From: Flavobacteriales bacterium
GTDB lineage: Bacteria; Bacteroidota; Bacteroidia; Flavobacteriales_D; JAHECK01
Direction of reading: 5' to 3'
NCBI GenBank assembly: GCA_024641785.1
Contig: JAHECK010000010.1
Coordinates: forward strand, 1 to 44,083
DNA: 44,083 bases
The notes under the pieces are model-generated. The model saw only the letters and a program-made list of their open reading frames with translations. It made no database searches and was not told the origin of the DNA. Shown one piece after another: positions 34,451 to 43,772 of this stretch (positions are counted from its first letter, which is position 1; every line of letters begins with the position of its first letter). The position numbers and the translations under genes were made by a program.

Positions 34451-34828
34451 TTTTACAATTATACAATCTGTATCGAAAAAGCGTAATTCTATTTTTTAAC
34501 TGTTAAATAATTAGAATTCAAGCTTTTAATTTCTATCTCATTTTATTGTAGTTACCTTTATCTAGCTTAGGAAATAAACATGTATGATCATGTCTATAAA
34601 AATGAGATTTAAGATGGTATCCTACTCTTTAAAAGTAGGAAAAGAGTATAGAGATTGCTTTGAAATAAATGTTATTAGTCTGCCGAAACGGAGAAATTAA
34701 AGTGGTTGAATAGGCTGACGCAACATTTTAAATAGTTTGAAATTTGAATTTAAACCGCGAGCTAAAATTAAAATGCATTCCAACTTTAATTCTAGCATAA
34801 TAAACAGTTAATTAAATAAATCTATATT
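34451..34828. other. Intergenic region, no gene seen
   Basis: About 380 bases, A/T-rich. It holds a short hairpin CCTACT..AGTAGG at 34621-34639 and a small inverted repeat ACATG..CATGT near 34578. No exact TAnnTTTG box was found before the 34829 gene, although a promoter must be here given the terminator upstream. Confidence 0.4.
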
Positions 34829-35308
34829 ATGAAAAAACAACTATTTCTATTTTGCATTATTTTATTTTCCATCGATACATATTCTCAATCCAATGATGAA
34901 ATAGCTCTATTTCAAAGTATTTGGGGAATGGAAAAAAGGGAAATTGTAAAAGAATATATGAATCTTTCAAGTTCCGACGAGCTCGCTTTTTGGGAAGAGT
35001 ATAACACGTATGAGGAAGCTCGTAAAGAATTAGGAAGGGAAAGAATTGAAATAATTAACCAGTACATTAATGGGCTTACAAGTATAAATAATGAAATGGC
35101 TACTGATTTAATGAATCAATCCTTAGCAAATCAGATGGCGATCCAAAAGCTTGTTAAAAAAACCTTTAAGAAGTTATCTTCTGAGACCTCACCGGTAACT
35201 GCAGCGAAGTTCATTCAACTTGAGAATTATTTTTATACCTCAATGCAATTATTTATTCAAGAAAGCATCCCATTTATAGGGGAATTGGATAAGCTAAAAG
35301 GGGATTAG
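34829..35308 (+). CDS. Small exported helical protein, function unknown
   Basis: 159 residues. Signal peptide to about TYSQ (residue 20), ending in the SQ pattern typical of Bacteroidota. The mature part is helical and charged: LFQSIWGMEKREIVKEYMNL, SSDELAFWEEYNTYEEARKE, then MATDLMNQSLANQMAIQKLV. No cysteine and no known domain. It precedes the DUF1254 gene by 91 bases in the same direction, so it may be the first gene of that group, or separate. No family recognised. Confidence 0.7.
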   Translation: MKKQLFLFCIILFSIDTYSQSNDEIALFQSIWGMEKREIVKEYMNLSSSDELAFWEEYNTYEEARKELGRERIEIINQYINGLTSINNEMATDLMNQSLANQMAIQKLVKKTFKKLSSETSPVTAAKFIQLENYFYTSMQLFIQESIPFIGELDKLKGD

Positions 35309-35399
35309 TTCTGAATTTAGGATCATTAAGTTATTGCTTTAAACATAACTAGAGTAAATAATTATTGTCAGTTGTTTACAATACTAAACATAAGCCTAA

Positions 35400-38279
35400 A
35401 TGAAAATCCCTACGATAACTATCTCGAGTTTTATCATCTGCATTATTTTACTTTATCCCATCAAGCTAAAAGCTGATATAGAAGATGAAGAGATTAATTC
35501 ACAAGCACAATTCGCATTGAATCCTGCTATCGATAGCCTATTAGAGTATCGGGAAATAGCCGAAGAAGCCTATTGCTATGCCTTTCCGATGTTGGTTGCT
35601 TATAAGGTGCTACAAGATTTTTTTATTGATACAACGAATAGTCAATTCAAAGGACCTATAAATGTTTTTACTAGTGAAGCCCGGGTTTTTTCACCGGCCG
35701 ATACAGTAGCAGCTGCTGTAAATAGTGATACGCCATATGGATTTGCTGAGCTTGATCTGCGAACTGAGCCAATGGTCATTTACCTTCCCTCAATAGAGAA
35801 TAACAGGTATTACAATGTTCAGTTGGCCGATATGTATACGAATAATTATGCCTATATGGGCAGCCGAACAAGCGGCAATGAAGCAGCTTATTATATGATT
35901 GCCGGACCGGATTGGAAAGGTGAAAAGCCAAAAGGTATTGCTGGACTTTTTCATTGTGAGACTCAATTTAGCTTGGCCATTTTTCGAACTCAGTTGTTTG
36001 GACCGGAGGATATGCCCAATGTGAAAAGAATACAGTCAGAATTTAAAATTCAGCCACTTTCTGATTTTTTAGGTAAAATGGCTCCACAAGCTGCTCCGGA
36101 AATTGATTGGCTAGCATGGAATCCGGAAGGCTTTACTACTCGCTTTATTCCTTATTTGAATTTCATTTTAAAATTCTGTCCAACAAGCGGTAGTGCAGAA
36201 GTTGAAAAAGCAATGCGTGAACGTTTTGCTAAAATTGGAATAGTGGCTGGTGAACAATGGAATCCAAAGCAATTTAGCAAAGAGCAAATTGAGGCCATTT
36301 CAGAAGGTGTCAGGTTAGCATTTAAAAAAATTAGTGGAAAAGCTGACGCCATTGGAATAAACATTAACGGTTGGGAAATTGGCTCTGCTCAAGGGGATAG
36401 GGATTTTTACAATAACAATTGGGTATTGCGAGCAGCAGCTGCAAAGAACGGTGTATATGGAAATGATGCAGAAGAAGCTACTTATCCATTCGCTAAAACG
36501 GATAAGAACGGTTTAGTACTTGACGCAAGCAAACACAATTATACCTTAACCTTTAAAGCAGGGGAGCTTCCTCCTGTAAATGCCTTTTGGTCAGTAACCA
36601 TGTACAACGCTAGATTATTCCTTGTGGATAATGTAATTAATAGATATTTGATCAACTCACCAATGCTTTCTAAACTTAAAAAGAATGATGATGGATCACT
36701 TACCATTTTTATTCAGCATAATTCGCCCGGAAGTGATAAAGAAGCAAATTGGCTACCGGCACCGGATGGAGTATTTAATCTTGTACTAAGACTTTATTGG
36801 CCAAAAACAGACCCACCATCTGTGCTGCCTGCGGGAGAGGGAACTTGGAGCCCACCGGCGATTGTCCCAATTGCAAATTTAAATGCAGAAAAAGCAAAAC
36901 GGTTTGGAGATATATCCTATGAAAATGTGGTTCGTACAGATGATCGATATGGAAATGATCCCATTTTTTATGGTCCGAGAGGATGGGGCTATTGGAATTA
37001 TCTGGAGTATCCAAGACCTTTGCAAAACCCTAACCTTTGGCCTGATCTTCACTCCACTTATTTTCTTGCGAAGCTAAAACTACCGACTGGTAGCAAACTT
37101 ACCATGAAAGGTACATTTCCACGTGCCCGATACATGAAAATAGCATTATATAAGGAAGAGAATGGAAGCTTTATATCTATTGGTCAGGATCTAGCCGGCT
37201 TTGAGATAGAAGCTGATGAAGGATCTGTAAACCCATTCAAACCCGGGGAAAGAAGATTGGATTGGAATAGAAATTTCACCGTAATTTTTAAAGCGCAAGA
37301 TCCGCCAACTGAAAAATCAAATAGAGAAGTAAACACATTATACACAGGCGATGATGAAGCTGTGCTTGAAGTAGTAATTAGAATATACCTTCCAGATCAA
37401 GGGATGGATGGTGCAGGTTGGGGTTACGCTGACGCTCCGAAAGTATTTGGAGGCTTACCAACTTTTGAAGGAGAGCTGGCAGATGGAAGTAAAATTTCTA
37501 ATAAGGAAATAGTTGAAAAATGGAGCCTTGGTTTTGAAAGTAACACCAAACAACCAATCAGTGACGATCAATGGCTGTCCTTAGTTAACAATAAAGATAA
37601 TGATCCAACGCTTGATCCAGCCACTTCGCCAGCCCGTGAAATACCAAAGTGGGAGAAATACTGGAACCTGCCTTATTCTATTCTTGGGTCCTTTAAGAAA
37701 GAGGAAGATAGAGCAAAGATCCCATATGCAGGGGCAATGGACGGAGGGGGTGATCCAGCAACGCAATATATGTTTTTATGGTTATCCCGAAAGTATGGGG
37801 ATGTATATGTTATGAGGGGCAAAATGCCGACTTTCCCAAATACTTTTGGGGGAGAAGAAGGTCAGGGGCTTGAAATTATGACTGAGGCACAAACCCAATA
37901 TTTTTCTATTGTAAGCTGCGAAGCTGCTCCTTCCGGAAAGATTGTGGATGGTCTTTGTGATATGCAAATCCCTATAGATGATGAGGGTTATTATACCATT
38001 GTAGTAAGTAAAAAAGAAGACAGACCTAAAAATGCGGTCCTCGAGAATGGAATTGCCTGGTTGGAATGGAGTCCTAAAGGCGAAGGATTACATATTGCTT
38101 CCAATCGATTGGATTTTGGAATGCTTATGATTCGTATTATGTCAAATGATCCAAATTGGAAAGAAAGTCCGGATAATATTACTGAACCCGGGATGGAAGA
38201 AGAAATTATGGGCCCGTACTATCCTATTGGTGAATATATGGATAAAGCGATGTTCGAAAATGGAGCATATAAGAATTAA
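35400..38279 (+). CDS. Large exported DUF1254/DUF1214 fusion protein
   Basis: 959 residues with a signal peptide (to about LKAD, residue 26). DUF1254 at about 50-190: EEAYCYAFPMLVAYKVLQDF, AAAVNSDTPYGFAELDLRTE, YYNVQLADMYTNNYAYMGSR. DUF1214 at about 330-480: NNWVLRAAAAKNGVYGND, YTLTFKAGELPPVNAFWSVT, HNSPGSDKEANWLPAP. Most such proteins end there. Here another 430 residues follow, with GTFPRARYMKIALYKEENGS near 575 and DEGSVNPFKPGERR, reminiscent of separate stand-alone proteins. This looks like a fusion of two related exported modules. Their biochemical function is not established. It heads a four-gene unit with spacings of 33-41 bases. Confidence 0.83.
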   Translation: MKIPTITISSFIICIILLYPIKLKADIEDEEINSQAQFALNPAIDSLLEYREIAEEAYCYAFPMLVAYKVLQDFFIDTTNSQFKGPINVFTSEARVFSPADTVAAAVNSDTPYGFAELDLRTEPMVIYLPSIENNRYYNVQLADMYTNNYAYMGSRTSGNEAAYYMIAGPDWKGEKPKGIAGLFHCETQFSLAIFRTQLFGPEDMPNVKRIQSEFKIQPLSDFLGKMAPQAAPEIDWLAWNPEGFTTRFIPYLNFILKFCPTSGSAEVEKAMRERFAKIGIVAGEQWNPKQFSKEQIEAISEGVRLAFKKISGKADAIGININGWEIGSAQGDRDFYNNNWVLRAAAAKNGVYGNDAEEATYPFAKTDKNGLVLDASKHNYTLTFKAGELPPVNAFWSVTMYNARLFLVDNVINRYLINSPMLSKLKKNDDGSLTIFIQHNSPGSDKEANWLPAPDGVFNLVLRLYWPKTDPPSVLPAGEGTWSPPAIVPIANLNAEKAKRFGDISYENVVRTDDRYGNDPIFYGPRGWGYWNYLEYPRPLQNPNLWPDLHSTYFLAKLKLPTGSKLTMKGTFPRARYMKIALYKEENGSFISIGQDLAGFEIEADEGSVNPFKPGERRLDWNRNFTVIFKAQDPPTEKSNREVNTLYTGDDEAVLEVVIRIYLPDQGMDGAGWGYADAPKVFGGLPTFEGELADGSKISNKEIVEKWSLGFESNTKQPISDDQWLSLVNNKDNDPTLDPATSPAREIPKWEKYWNLPYSILGSFKKEEDRAKIPYAGAMDGGGDPATQYMFLWLSRKYGDVYVMRGKMPTFPNTFGGEEGQGLEIMTEAQTQYFSIVSCEAAPSGKIVDGLCDMQIPIDDEGYYTIVVSKKEDRPKNAVLENGIAWLEWSPKGEGLHIASNRLDFGMLMIRIMSNDPNWKESPDNITEPGMEEEIMGPYYPIGEYMDKAMFENGAYKN

Positions 38280-38320
38280 GAGTTTGAATTAAAGTTTAAT
38301 GAATACTAAAAAATAAGACC

Positions 38321-39919
38321 ATGTTAATACTCGTAGTAGTGATTGTTATTTTGTTGCTGTTTATTGCCTATAAGTTGTTTTGGAATATGGTTAAACCTCA
38401 AGTTCAACACACGTTTGATTCGATCGGACTAAGCGATAATGAAAAGGCAGCAAACGGACCAATACCCGGTGATATTTCATTATATATGAAAGAATGGGAA
38501 TGTTGTCAGGAATTGGAAATGCCCGGATATCTAAAGGGTTTGAATACCGCTGAAATAGGGAATGGAGAAAGAAGTGGATTATTTCCATGTGCCACTTTTA
38601 CGGGTTCATGGGATGGTCCGAATGAGGTATTTGCCTGGAGAAGTGAAACTAGTTATGAGTCGTGTACCTATATCAATAATCGTAAACCTGGTGAACTTTA
38701 TATTGTTGGGGGTGATTTTCCACCGCTAAAAGGAACAGTTCCGCCAGGTCCTTATGTCGCTAAAGCGGATGCTACAACAGGCAAGCAGGTATGGAGAACC
38801 TATCTTGAAAATGCAAATGTATCAGGTAGATGGATTGGAAACCCTAACCTTAATTTCCATGAAAATGGATTGATTATTATAGCTTGGTCTAATCAAATTG
38901 TTCAAATAGATCCAGAAACGGGATTGATCCTAAAACATAAGTTCTTACCTGGAGGCCCAGCACCCATTGAGAATGTTAATTATAAGCATCTTACTATAGC
39001 TCCTGATGGGACGATTATTCTAAAAGATCAAACGCGTCCCTTGGGAAGTGATTTACAAGGAACTATGGCTATTGTGGATGGCACTAGAAAAGGCTTAAAA
39101 CAACCGAATTCCAACTTATTGGCGATCGATCCAAATAGCCTGGAAATTCTGGATGAAATGGCTTTAAAAGAACCGGCTTCTTCTCCTCATATAATTACTA
39201 TGTATAATGATAAAATCGCCATTTATTTTGGGGCTGATATGAATGCCTATAGGTATTTCTGGGATCCTATTGCTAAAAAATTATCTAAAGATGATACTTG
39301 GGAAGTAAATGCAATGATGAAAGGACAAACCACGGCTGCTGCTCCAAGTGTAATAGGCGATTGGATTGCTATTCAAACAAATGGAGCCGGAAGTGAAGTG
39401 CTTGCTTCTACTATTGTGGTTGTACACAAAGATGATATAAGCAGAACAAATAAAATATTTCCATTTGGGCAGCTTAAAAAGGGAGAGTGGAGTTTTTGTA
39501 TGCCAAAACCAATTACTGATCCCGAAAATAATATGATCTATTCTGCTGATATGGGAATGAAACACGTGGCAGGAATAAAGCTTGATCAAGAAACGGGAGA
39601 TTTAGAATTGAAATTTGTGGCAAATAACATTACCAATACATTTCAACCCTTAATTGGACCAAAAGATAAACGCGTTTTATTACTTACGAATATTAAGCAA
39701 AATGTTAAGCTAGAATCCATTCAAATAGCGATGTTCACTGCTAATTATACGGAGCAACTCACTTGGCTCGATGCAGCTACGGGTAGATTGCTTGCAGAAT
39801 CAGATTTTTTTGAACCCCTAATTCCTAATTCCTTAACCACTCCCGGCTATGGTGGCCGAGTATATTTTCCAACAAAAAAAGGTTTTTTAGTGCTTCATCC
39901 ATTAGCAAAAAAACAATGA
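38321..39919 (+). CDS. Membrane-anchored beta-propeller-like protein, function unknown
   Basis: 532 residues. One N-terminal membrane helix (residues 1-22, LILVVVIVILLLFIAYKLFW) without a cleavage site, so the rest should be anchored on the periplasmic face. The remainder is beta-rich with PQQ/WD-like blade patterns: VAKADATTGKQVWRTYLEN near 147, IVQIDPETGLILKHKFLPGG near 189, LLAIDPNSLEILDEMALKE near 266, QLTWLDAATGRLLAES near 489. No PQQ ligands or catalytic residues can be assigned. Cysteines at ECCQE, LFPC and ESCTY near the N-terminus could form disulfides. It is 41 bases after the DUF1254 fusion gene, with which it probably works. Confidence 0.7.
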   Translation: MLILVVVIVILLLFIAYKLFWNMVKPQVQHTFDSIGLSDNEKAANGPIPGDISLYMKEWECCQELEMPGYLKGLNTAEIGNGERSGLFPCATFTGSWDGPNEVFAWRSETSYESCTYINNRKPGELYIVGGDFPPLKGTVPPGPYVAKADATTGKQVWRTYLENANVSGRWIGNPNLNFHENGLIIIAWSNQIVQIDPETGLILKHKFLPGGPAPIENVNYKHLTIAPDGTIILKDQTRPLGSDLQGTMAIVDGTRKGLKQPNSNLLAIDPNSLEILDEMALKEPASSPHIITMYNDKIAIYFGADMNAYRYFWDPIAKKLSKDDTWEVNAMMKGQTTAAAPSVIGDWIAIQTNGAGSEVLASTIVVVHKDDISRTNKIFPFGQLKKGEWSFCMPKPITDPENNMIYSADMGMKHVAGIKLDQETGDLELKFVANNITNTFQPLIGPKDKRVLLLTNIKQNVKLESIQIAMFTANYTEQLTWLDAATGRLLAESDFFEPLIPNSLTTPGYGGRVYFPTKKGFLVLHPLAKKQ

Positions 39920-39952
39920 TAAATAATTCCATACTTATTAATACCTACCGTT

Positions 39953-40459
39953 ATGAGTACTAAAGACAAAATTGTTAATGAACTAAGAGCTATATTTTGG
40001 GTTTCACTTTATTTTTTTACATGGTTTGGAGCCTTATCTTTAGTTAAGTATTTGCTCTTGCAAGAATATAATATAGATTTTTCCGGACTCGCCGTTGTTC
40101 TTTTGGGTACAGTTGTAGCAGCCAAGGTCGTACTCATTCTAGAAAATGTTCCACTCCCGTGGTTTTCCAAAAAAGCCGCTATTTTGGAGGTATTGGCTCG
40201 CTCAATATTATATCTTTTGGGTGCAATTGTCGTTCTTCTTTTAGAAAAGGCAATTGAGGCCCGACATGATTATGGTGGCTTTTTAGGAGCTTTGAAGCAT
40301 ATTACATCCCATATTAATTTTTATCATAGCGCTGCTGATATTATTTGTGTTTTTGGAGCTATATTCATATTTAACTTAGCTTCACAATTGAAAAACGAAC
40401 TTGGTTTAGATAATTTTAGAGGCATGTTTTTATCTAGCCGAAAAAATGTAAATAAGTAA
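39953..40459 (+). CDS. Four-helix inner-membrane protein, function unknown
   Basis: 168 residues with four predicted membrane helices, about 14-36, 43-63, 77-100 and 122-144, short loops and a basic C-terminal tail (SSRKNVNK). A charged motif sits in the third-to-fourth loop: EKAIEARHDYGGFLGALKHI. No family recognised. It follows the propeller gene by 33 bases and precedes the next membrane gene by 34, so all four are probably one transcript. Confidence 0.7.
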   Translation: MSTKDKIVNELRAIFWVSLYFFTWFGALSLVKYLLLQEYNIDFSGLAVVLLGTVVAAKVVLILENVPLPWFSKKAAILEVLARSILYLLGAIVVLLLEKAIEARHDYGGFLGALKHITSHINFYHSAADIICVFGAIFIFNLASQLKNELGLDNFRGMFLSSRKNVNK

Positions 40460-40493
40460 TAAGATAACTTGCTAATAAAAACAAATTCAGTCT

Positions 40494-41663
40494 ATGGCGA
40501 TAGAATTTAAATTAGACGATCACAGCTATAATAAGTTGATGGACAGAGTTGGTTTTAATGGCAATGGAGTGCTGGTAAAACTTAGCAGGGTACTTATTCC
40601 TATCGTTATATGCTGGGGACCTTTAGCGATTTATAGCATCTTTAATCAAAATTTGTGGACCGGAAATATAAGCACTTCCTTCCTTACAGATTTTGACTTG
40701 CAGGCAAAGCTTCTAATTGCCATGCCTCTTTTGATCATTTTAGACAATTTAATTGGCGCCAAATTATCATTAATAATAGATCAGTTTGATAATTCCGGAA
40801 TTATAGGTAAAGAAATAAAAGCTTCATTTGAAACTATTGTCTATGACAATTTAGATTTCCTTCGATCCCATTGGACAAAAATTGTCATATTAATTATATG
40901 TTACATTCAGCTTTACATAGTCTTTTCTTATGAAATTGAGCATACTTCTCAGCTGACTTGGCAAATGAACGTAATCAATGGAGAGGCCTCTTTAAATTTT
41001 GCAGGCTATTGGAACCAATTGATTTGCGCACCATTTGTCTTATTTCTTTCCTATTTATGGATATTGAGAATAATTGTCTGGGGTAGAATACTTTACAAGA
41101 TCTCTACTTTGAAGATCACTCTATTTCCTATGCACCCTGATCTATCAGGGGGTCTTGGTTTTTTAGGATATAGTATCCGTTATTTTTCTCCACTGGCCTT
41201 TGCTTTTTCAGTCATTGTTGCGGGAAATATGACTGATTTTATGTTGCTTGAAGGACTTCATTTAAATGATCTTAGATGGTTCGGTTTAGCTTACTTTTTA
41301 TTTATAACATTAATTTTCTCATTTCCGTTATTGACCTTTGGCGGTCAGCTCAATAATGCAAGGGAACAGAGTGTTTTTCAAAACTATGATTATATCAATG
41401 GATTATTTCGGGAGTTGAGAATTAAGATGGCGAAAGGATTTGATGAAGTAAATCCTAATGACCTTACACTTCCGGATTATAGTGCAGCTGCTGATTTAAG
41501 TATGTTAGTTGATAATTCCTTAAAAATGAAATTAGTGCCTTTCATTTTTAGGGATTTTGTACCCTTATGGTTGATGGCCGGAATTCCATTCCTCGGTGTC
41601 CTGATTATCGAGATTCCAATTAACCAGTTATTTCAAGGACTCATTTCCTTTTTATTCAAATGA
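40494..41663 (+). CDS. Polytopic inner-membrane protein, function unknown
   Basis: 389 residues with about seven membrane segments (near 32-50, 70-92, 126-147, 171-198, 226-249, 260-282, 350-374). The most distinctive motif is LFPMHPDLSGGLGFLGYSIR near 213-232, a HPD-x-x-GGLGFL element between helices that I have seen in uncharacterised bacterial membrane proteins but cannot tie to a function. A hydrophilic cytosolic segment lies at 283-345 (GGQLNNAREQSVF, then KGFDEVNPNDLTLPDYSAAA). It is the last gene of the four-gene unit; 132 bases follow before the next gene. Confidence 0.72.
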   Translation: MAIEFKLDDHSYNKLMDRVGFNGNGVLVKLSRVLIPIVICWGPLAIYSIFNQNLWTGNISTSFLTDFDLQAKLLIAMPLLIILDNLIGAKLSLIIDQFDNSGIIGKEIKASFETIVYDNLDFLRSHWTKIVILIICYIQLYIVFSYEIEHTSQLTWQMNVINGEASLNFAGYWNQLICAPFVLFLSYLWILRIIVWGRILYKISTLKITLFPMHPDLSGGLGFLGYSIRYFSPLAFAFSVIVAGNMTDFMLLEGLHLNDLRWFGLAYFLFITLIFSFPLLTFGGQLNNAREQSVFQNYDYINGLFRELRIKMAKGFDEVNPNDLTLPDYSAAADLSMLVDNSLKMKLVPFIFRDFVPLWLMAGIPFLGVLIIEIPINQLFQGLISFLFK

Positions 41664-41795
41664 TAGAAAAAACAATATGAAAGCGTGCATTACTAGTTGT
41701 CAAATAAATAAACAAATCCTTACGGATCAAGCTTTAAATATGAAATTGAAAGTAACTTAAATAATGTTTTATTATACTAACTAAATATAATACAA

Positions 41796-42464
41796 ATGAA
41801 AACGATTAGTCTTTTTTGTTTTGCTCTAATGTTATCGATAGCGGGATTCTCCCAAATTGATAAAGATCAACTTGCCTTAGATGTGAGTAAGGCAGATGCC
41901 CAAAATACCCAACAATTAGAAAAATTGATTTGGAAAAGATATTCTACCGCTACTGTTGATGGGGAAGTAAAAGGAACATTAACAACAGAACTGAGTTTTA
42001 ATGAGCACGACTCACTAATTGTTACCCCAATTGACCAACAAACAACGGTAAAACAAAAACCCGGAGTACGAGGAAAAATACAAGAAAATACAGCACAGGA
42101 AAATATGGATTACGTCGGAGAAGCGCTCCAGTTATCAATCAATTATGTTTACATGTCGAAAGGGCAACTGATCGATTTTTTTGACAAAGGAACAGTTACA
42201 GAGAATAATGGAATTATAGAAATTAAGGGAACAAATGTTTTAGTGAAAGGAGATGCACTTACCATTCATATTGATGCAACAACAAATTTGTTTTTGGATA
42301 AACATTTTACAAGTACAATGGATAATGATCCTGTGAGCGGGGATATTGTTTACGAAAAATTTTCAAATGGCGTAAATCATATTAGCACAACTTCAATCAC
42401 ACTACCAGCAAAGAAGGCACTAATAAGTGCTGTAAATAAAGACTATACAGCAAGAATTGAATAA
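41796..42464 (+). CDS. Exported beta-rich protein, function unknown
   Basis: 222 residues with a signal peptide ending in GFSQ (residue 20). The mature part alternates short strands, for example TATVDGEVKGTLTTELSFNE near 52 and GTVTENNGIIEIKGTNVLVK near 130, then IHIDATTNLFLDKHFTST, a pattern compatible with LolA- or lipocalin-like half-barrels; this is only a shape argument. No cysteines. It could belong to the preceding cluster or stand alone; no terminator or promoter box is evident in the 132-base gap. Confidence 0.68.
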   Translation: MKTISLFCFALMLSIAGFSQIDKDQLALDVSKADAQNTQQLEKLIWKRYSTATVDGEVKGTLTTELSFNEHDSLIVTPIDQQTTVKQKPGVRGKIQENTAQENMDYVGEALQLSINYVYMSKGQLIDFFDKGTVTENNGIIEIKGTNVLVKGDALTIHIDATTNLFLDKHFTSTMDNDPVSGDIVYEKFSNGVNHISTTSITLPAKKALISAVNKDYTARIE

Positions 42465-42673
42465 TGGATGTTTCAGTAATTTTAACCAATAAGGAATTAT
42501 TTATAAGGAATGTATGCCGAAATATAAAGTGCTATTCTTTGTTTTTTATTCTTTTTACGAATGATAAATTTTATGCTTAATCAGATTCTGATATCTATTA
42601 ATACTAATGTTACCACTCTTAGATTTGGTCTTGATTTTTGCTTAAATTCACAGTATAATTAATCTTTAGATTT

Positions 42674-43453
42674 ATGAAAAAAGGTTTACGCATTATTACC
42701 TTAGCATTAAGTTTGATTATTGTTAATAAAGGGGATTCTCAGGTTTTGATTTCGATATTATTTGGAGATGCCTTAAATACTCCCAATATTGAATTTGGCT
42801 TAGTTGGGGGTGATAATATTTCATACTTCACCGATGTTCCCGGATCGAAAGCAATGGGTAATTTCAATATTGGTTTCTATTTCCATATCCTCTTAAAAGA
42901 GAATTCATATTTAAGTACAGGCGTACTAGTGAAATCAAATGTTGGCGCTACAGGGATGCCTACATATAGTATTGGTGATGCAGCCTTCGATTCTATTTAT
43001 GCATCAGGTACTTTAACTAAAAAAATTAATTATTTCTATGTGCCTATTTTATTTCAACAGCGCTTTAATGATAATCGATGGTACCTAGAAGGAGGTTTTC
43101 AGATTGGCTTGCGAAATAAAGCAAATGATATTTTTGACCAAAGTGCTTTTAATGGAGATTTAAGCTACTCTACAAATGTTAGAGACGATTACAAACATTT
43201 TGATGTCGGATTAATGGGTGGGGCAGGTTTTAAATTCAAAAAGCAAATAAAAAGCATGGCCTTAGGAGTGAATTATTATTATGGCTTAATGAATGTTAAC
43301 GCAGTTTCTGATACGCAAATCAGAAACGCATCTGCATACATCTATTTAAAAATCCCTATCGGAGCCAATGCCGAAAAATCAGCAGCAAAAGCAAAAGCAA
43401 AAGCTGATAAAAAAGCAGCTAAAGAAGCTGAAAAAACCAATAAGAAAAATTGA
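42674..43453 (+). CDS. Outer-membrane beta-barrel protein with basic Ala/Lys-rich tail
   Basis: 259 residues with a signal peptide (to about GDSQ, residue 23). The next 205 residues have alternating amphipathic strands of a small PorT-like barrel: IEFGLVGGDNISYFTD, SYLSTGVLVKSNVG, YFYVPILFQQRFNDNRWYLE, LGVNYYYGLMN, SAYIYLKIPIG. After the last strand comes a 27-residue tail, AEKSAAKAKAKADKKAAKEA and on to TNKKN, very basic. Barrels normally end at the last strand, so the tail is unusual. A possible -7 box TAGATTTG lies at 42620-42627 without a -33 partner. Confidence 0.75.
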   Translation: MKKGLRIITLALSLIIVNKGDSQVLISILFGDALNTPNIEFGLVGGDNISYFTDVPGSKAMGNFNIGFYFHILLKENSYLSTGVLVKSNVGATGMPTYSIGDAAFDSIYASGTLTKKINYFYVPILFQQRFNDNRWYLEGGFQIGLRNKANDIFDQSAFNGDLSYSTNVRDDYKHFDVGLMGGAGFKFKKQIKSMALGVNYYYGLMNVNAVSDTQIRNASAYIYLKIPIGANAEKSAAKAKAKADKKAAKEAEKTNKKN

Positions 43454-43471
43454 CAATCTAATCTCTTTTTT

Positions 43472-43637
43472 TTAGGTTATGATTGGGCTTATAATAGCCT
43501 CCAATGTCTATCTTCTTTCCCTGAACTCCATTGAGCTCTGAAATGATAGTTGCTTCATTCGCTCTCGGTTAACTTGTCATGACCTTGAATTCTGTTTTTT
43601 AATTAAGATCAGTATTTTGTTTAGAAAGGGCTTCTGC
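43472..43637 (-). pseudogene. Decayed duplicate of the 3' end of icd
   Basis: Minus-strand translation gives AEALSKQNTDLN, stop, KTEF, a short diverged part, stop, PRANEATIISELNGVQGKK and IDIGGYYKPNHNL. This matches the intact C-terminus at 43773-44083 in one frame with two in-frame stops, and the last 20 or so residues are missing. It lies downstream of icd in the same orientation. No functional product expected. Confidence 0.9.
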
Positions 43638-43772
43638 CTATTAGCTAGGCAAATTAATTGTTATAAGTAATTATATATCAAAATATTAGACAATGAAATC
43701 TATAACGACAAATTCATTGTGCAGTAAATTATATTTAGCTTTAAAGGAAAAGGGTATACCCTAAAGTAATCT

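Noticed and set aside
42620-42627. TAGATTTG before the barrel gene
   Set aside because: Exact -7 match but no -33 TTG at a fitting distance; in A/T-rich DNA such matches occur by chance, so it is only mentioned with the gene.
43751-43762. Palindrome AGGGTATACCCT past the icd stop
   Set aside because: Too short a stem and only a weak T stretch on the minus strand, so not called as a terminator.
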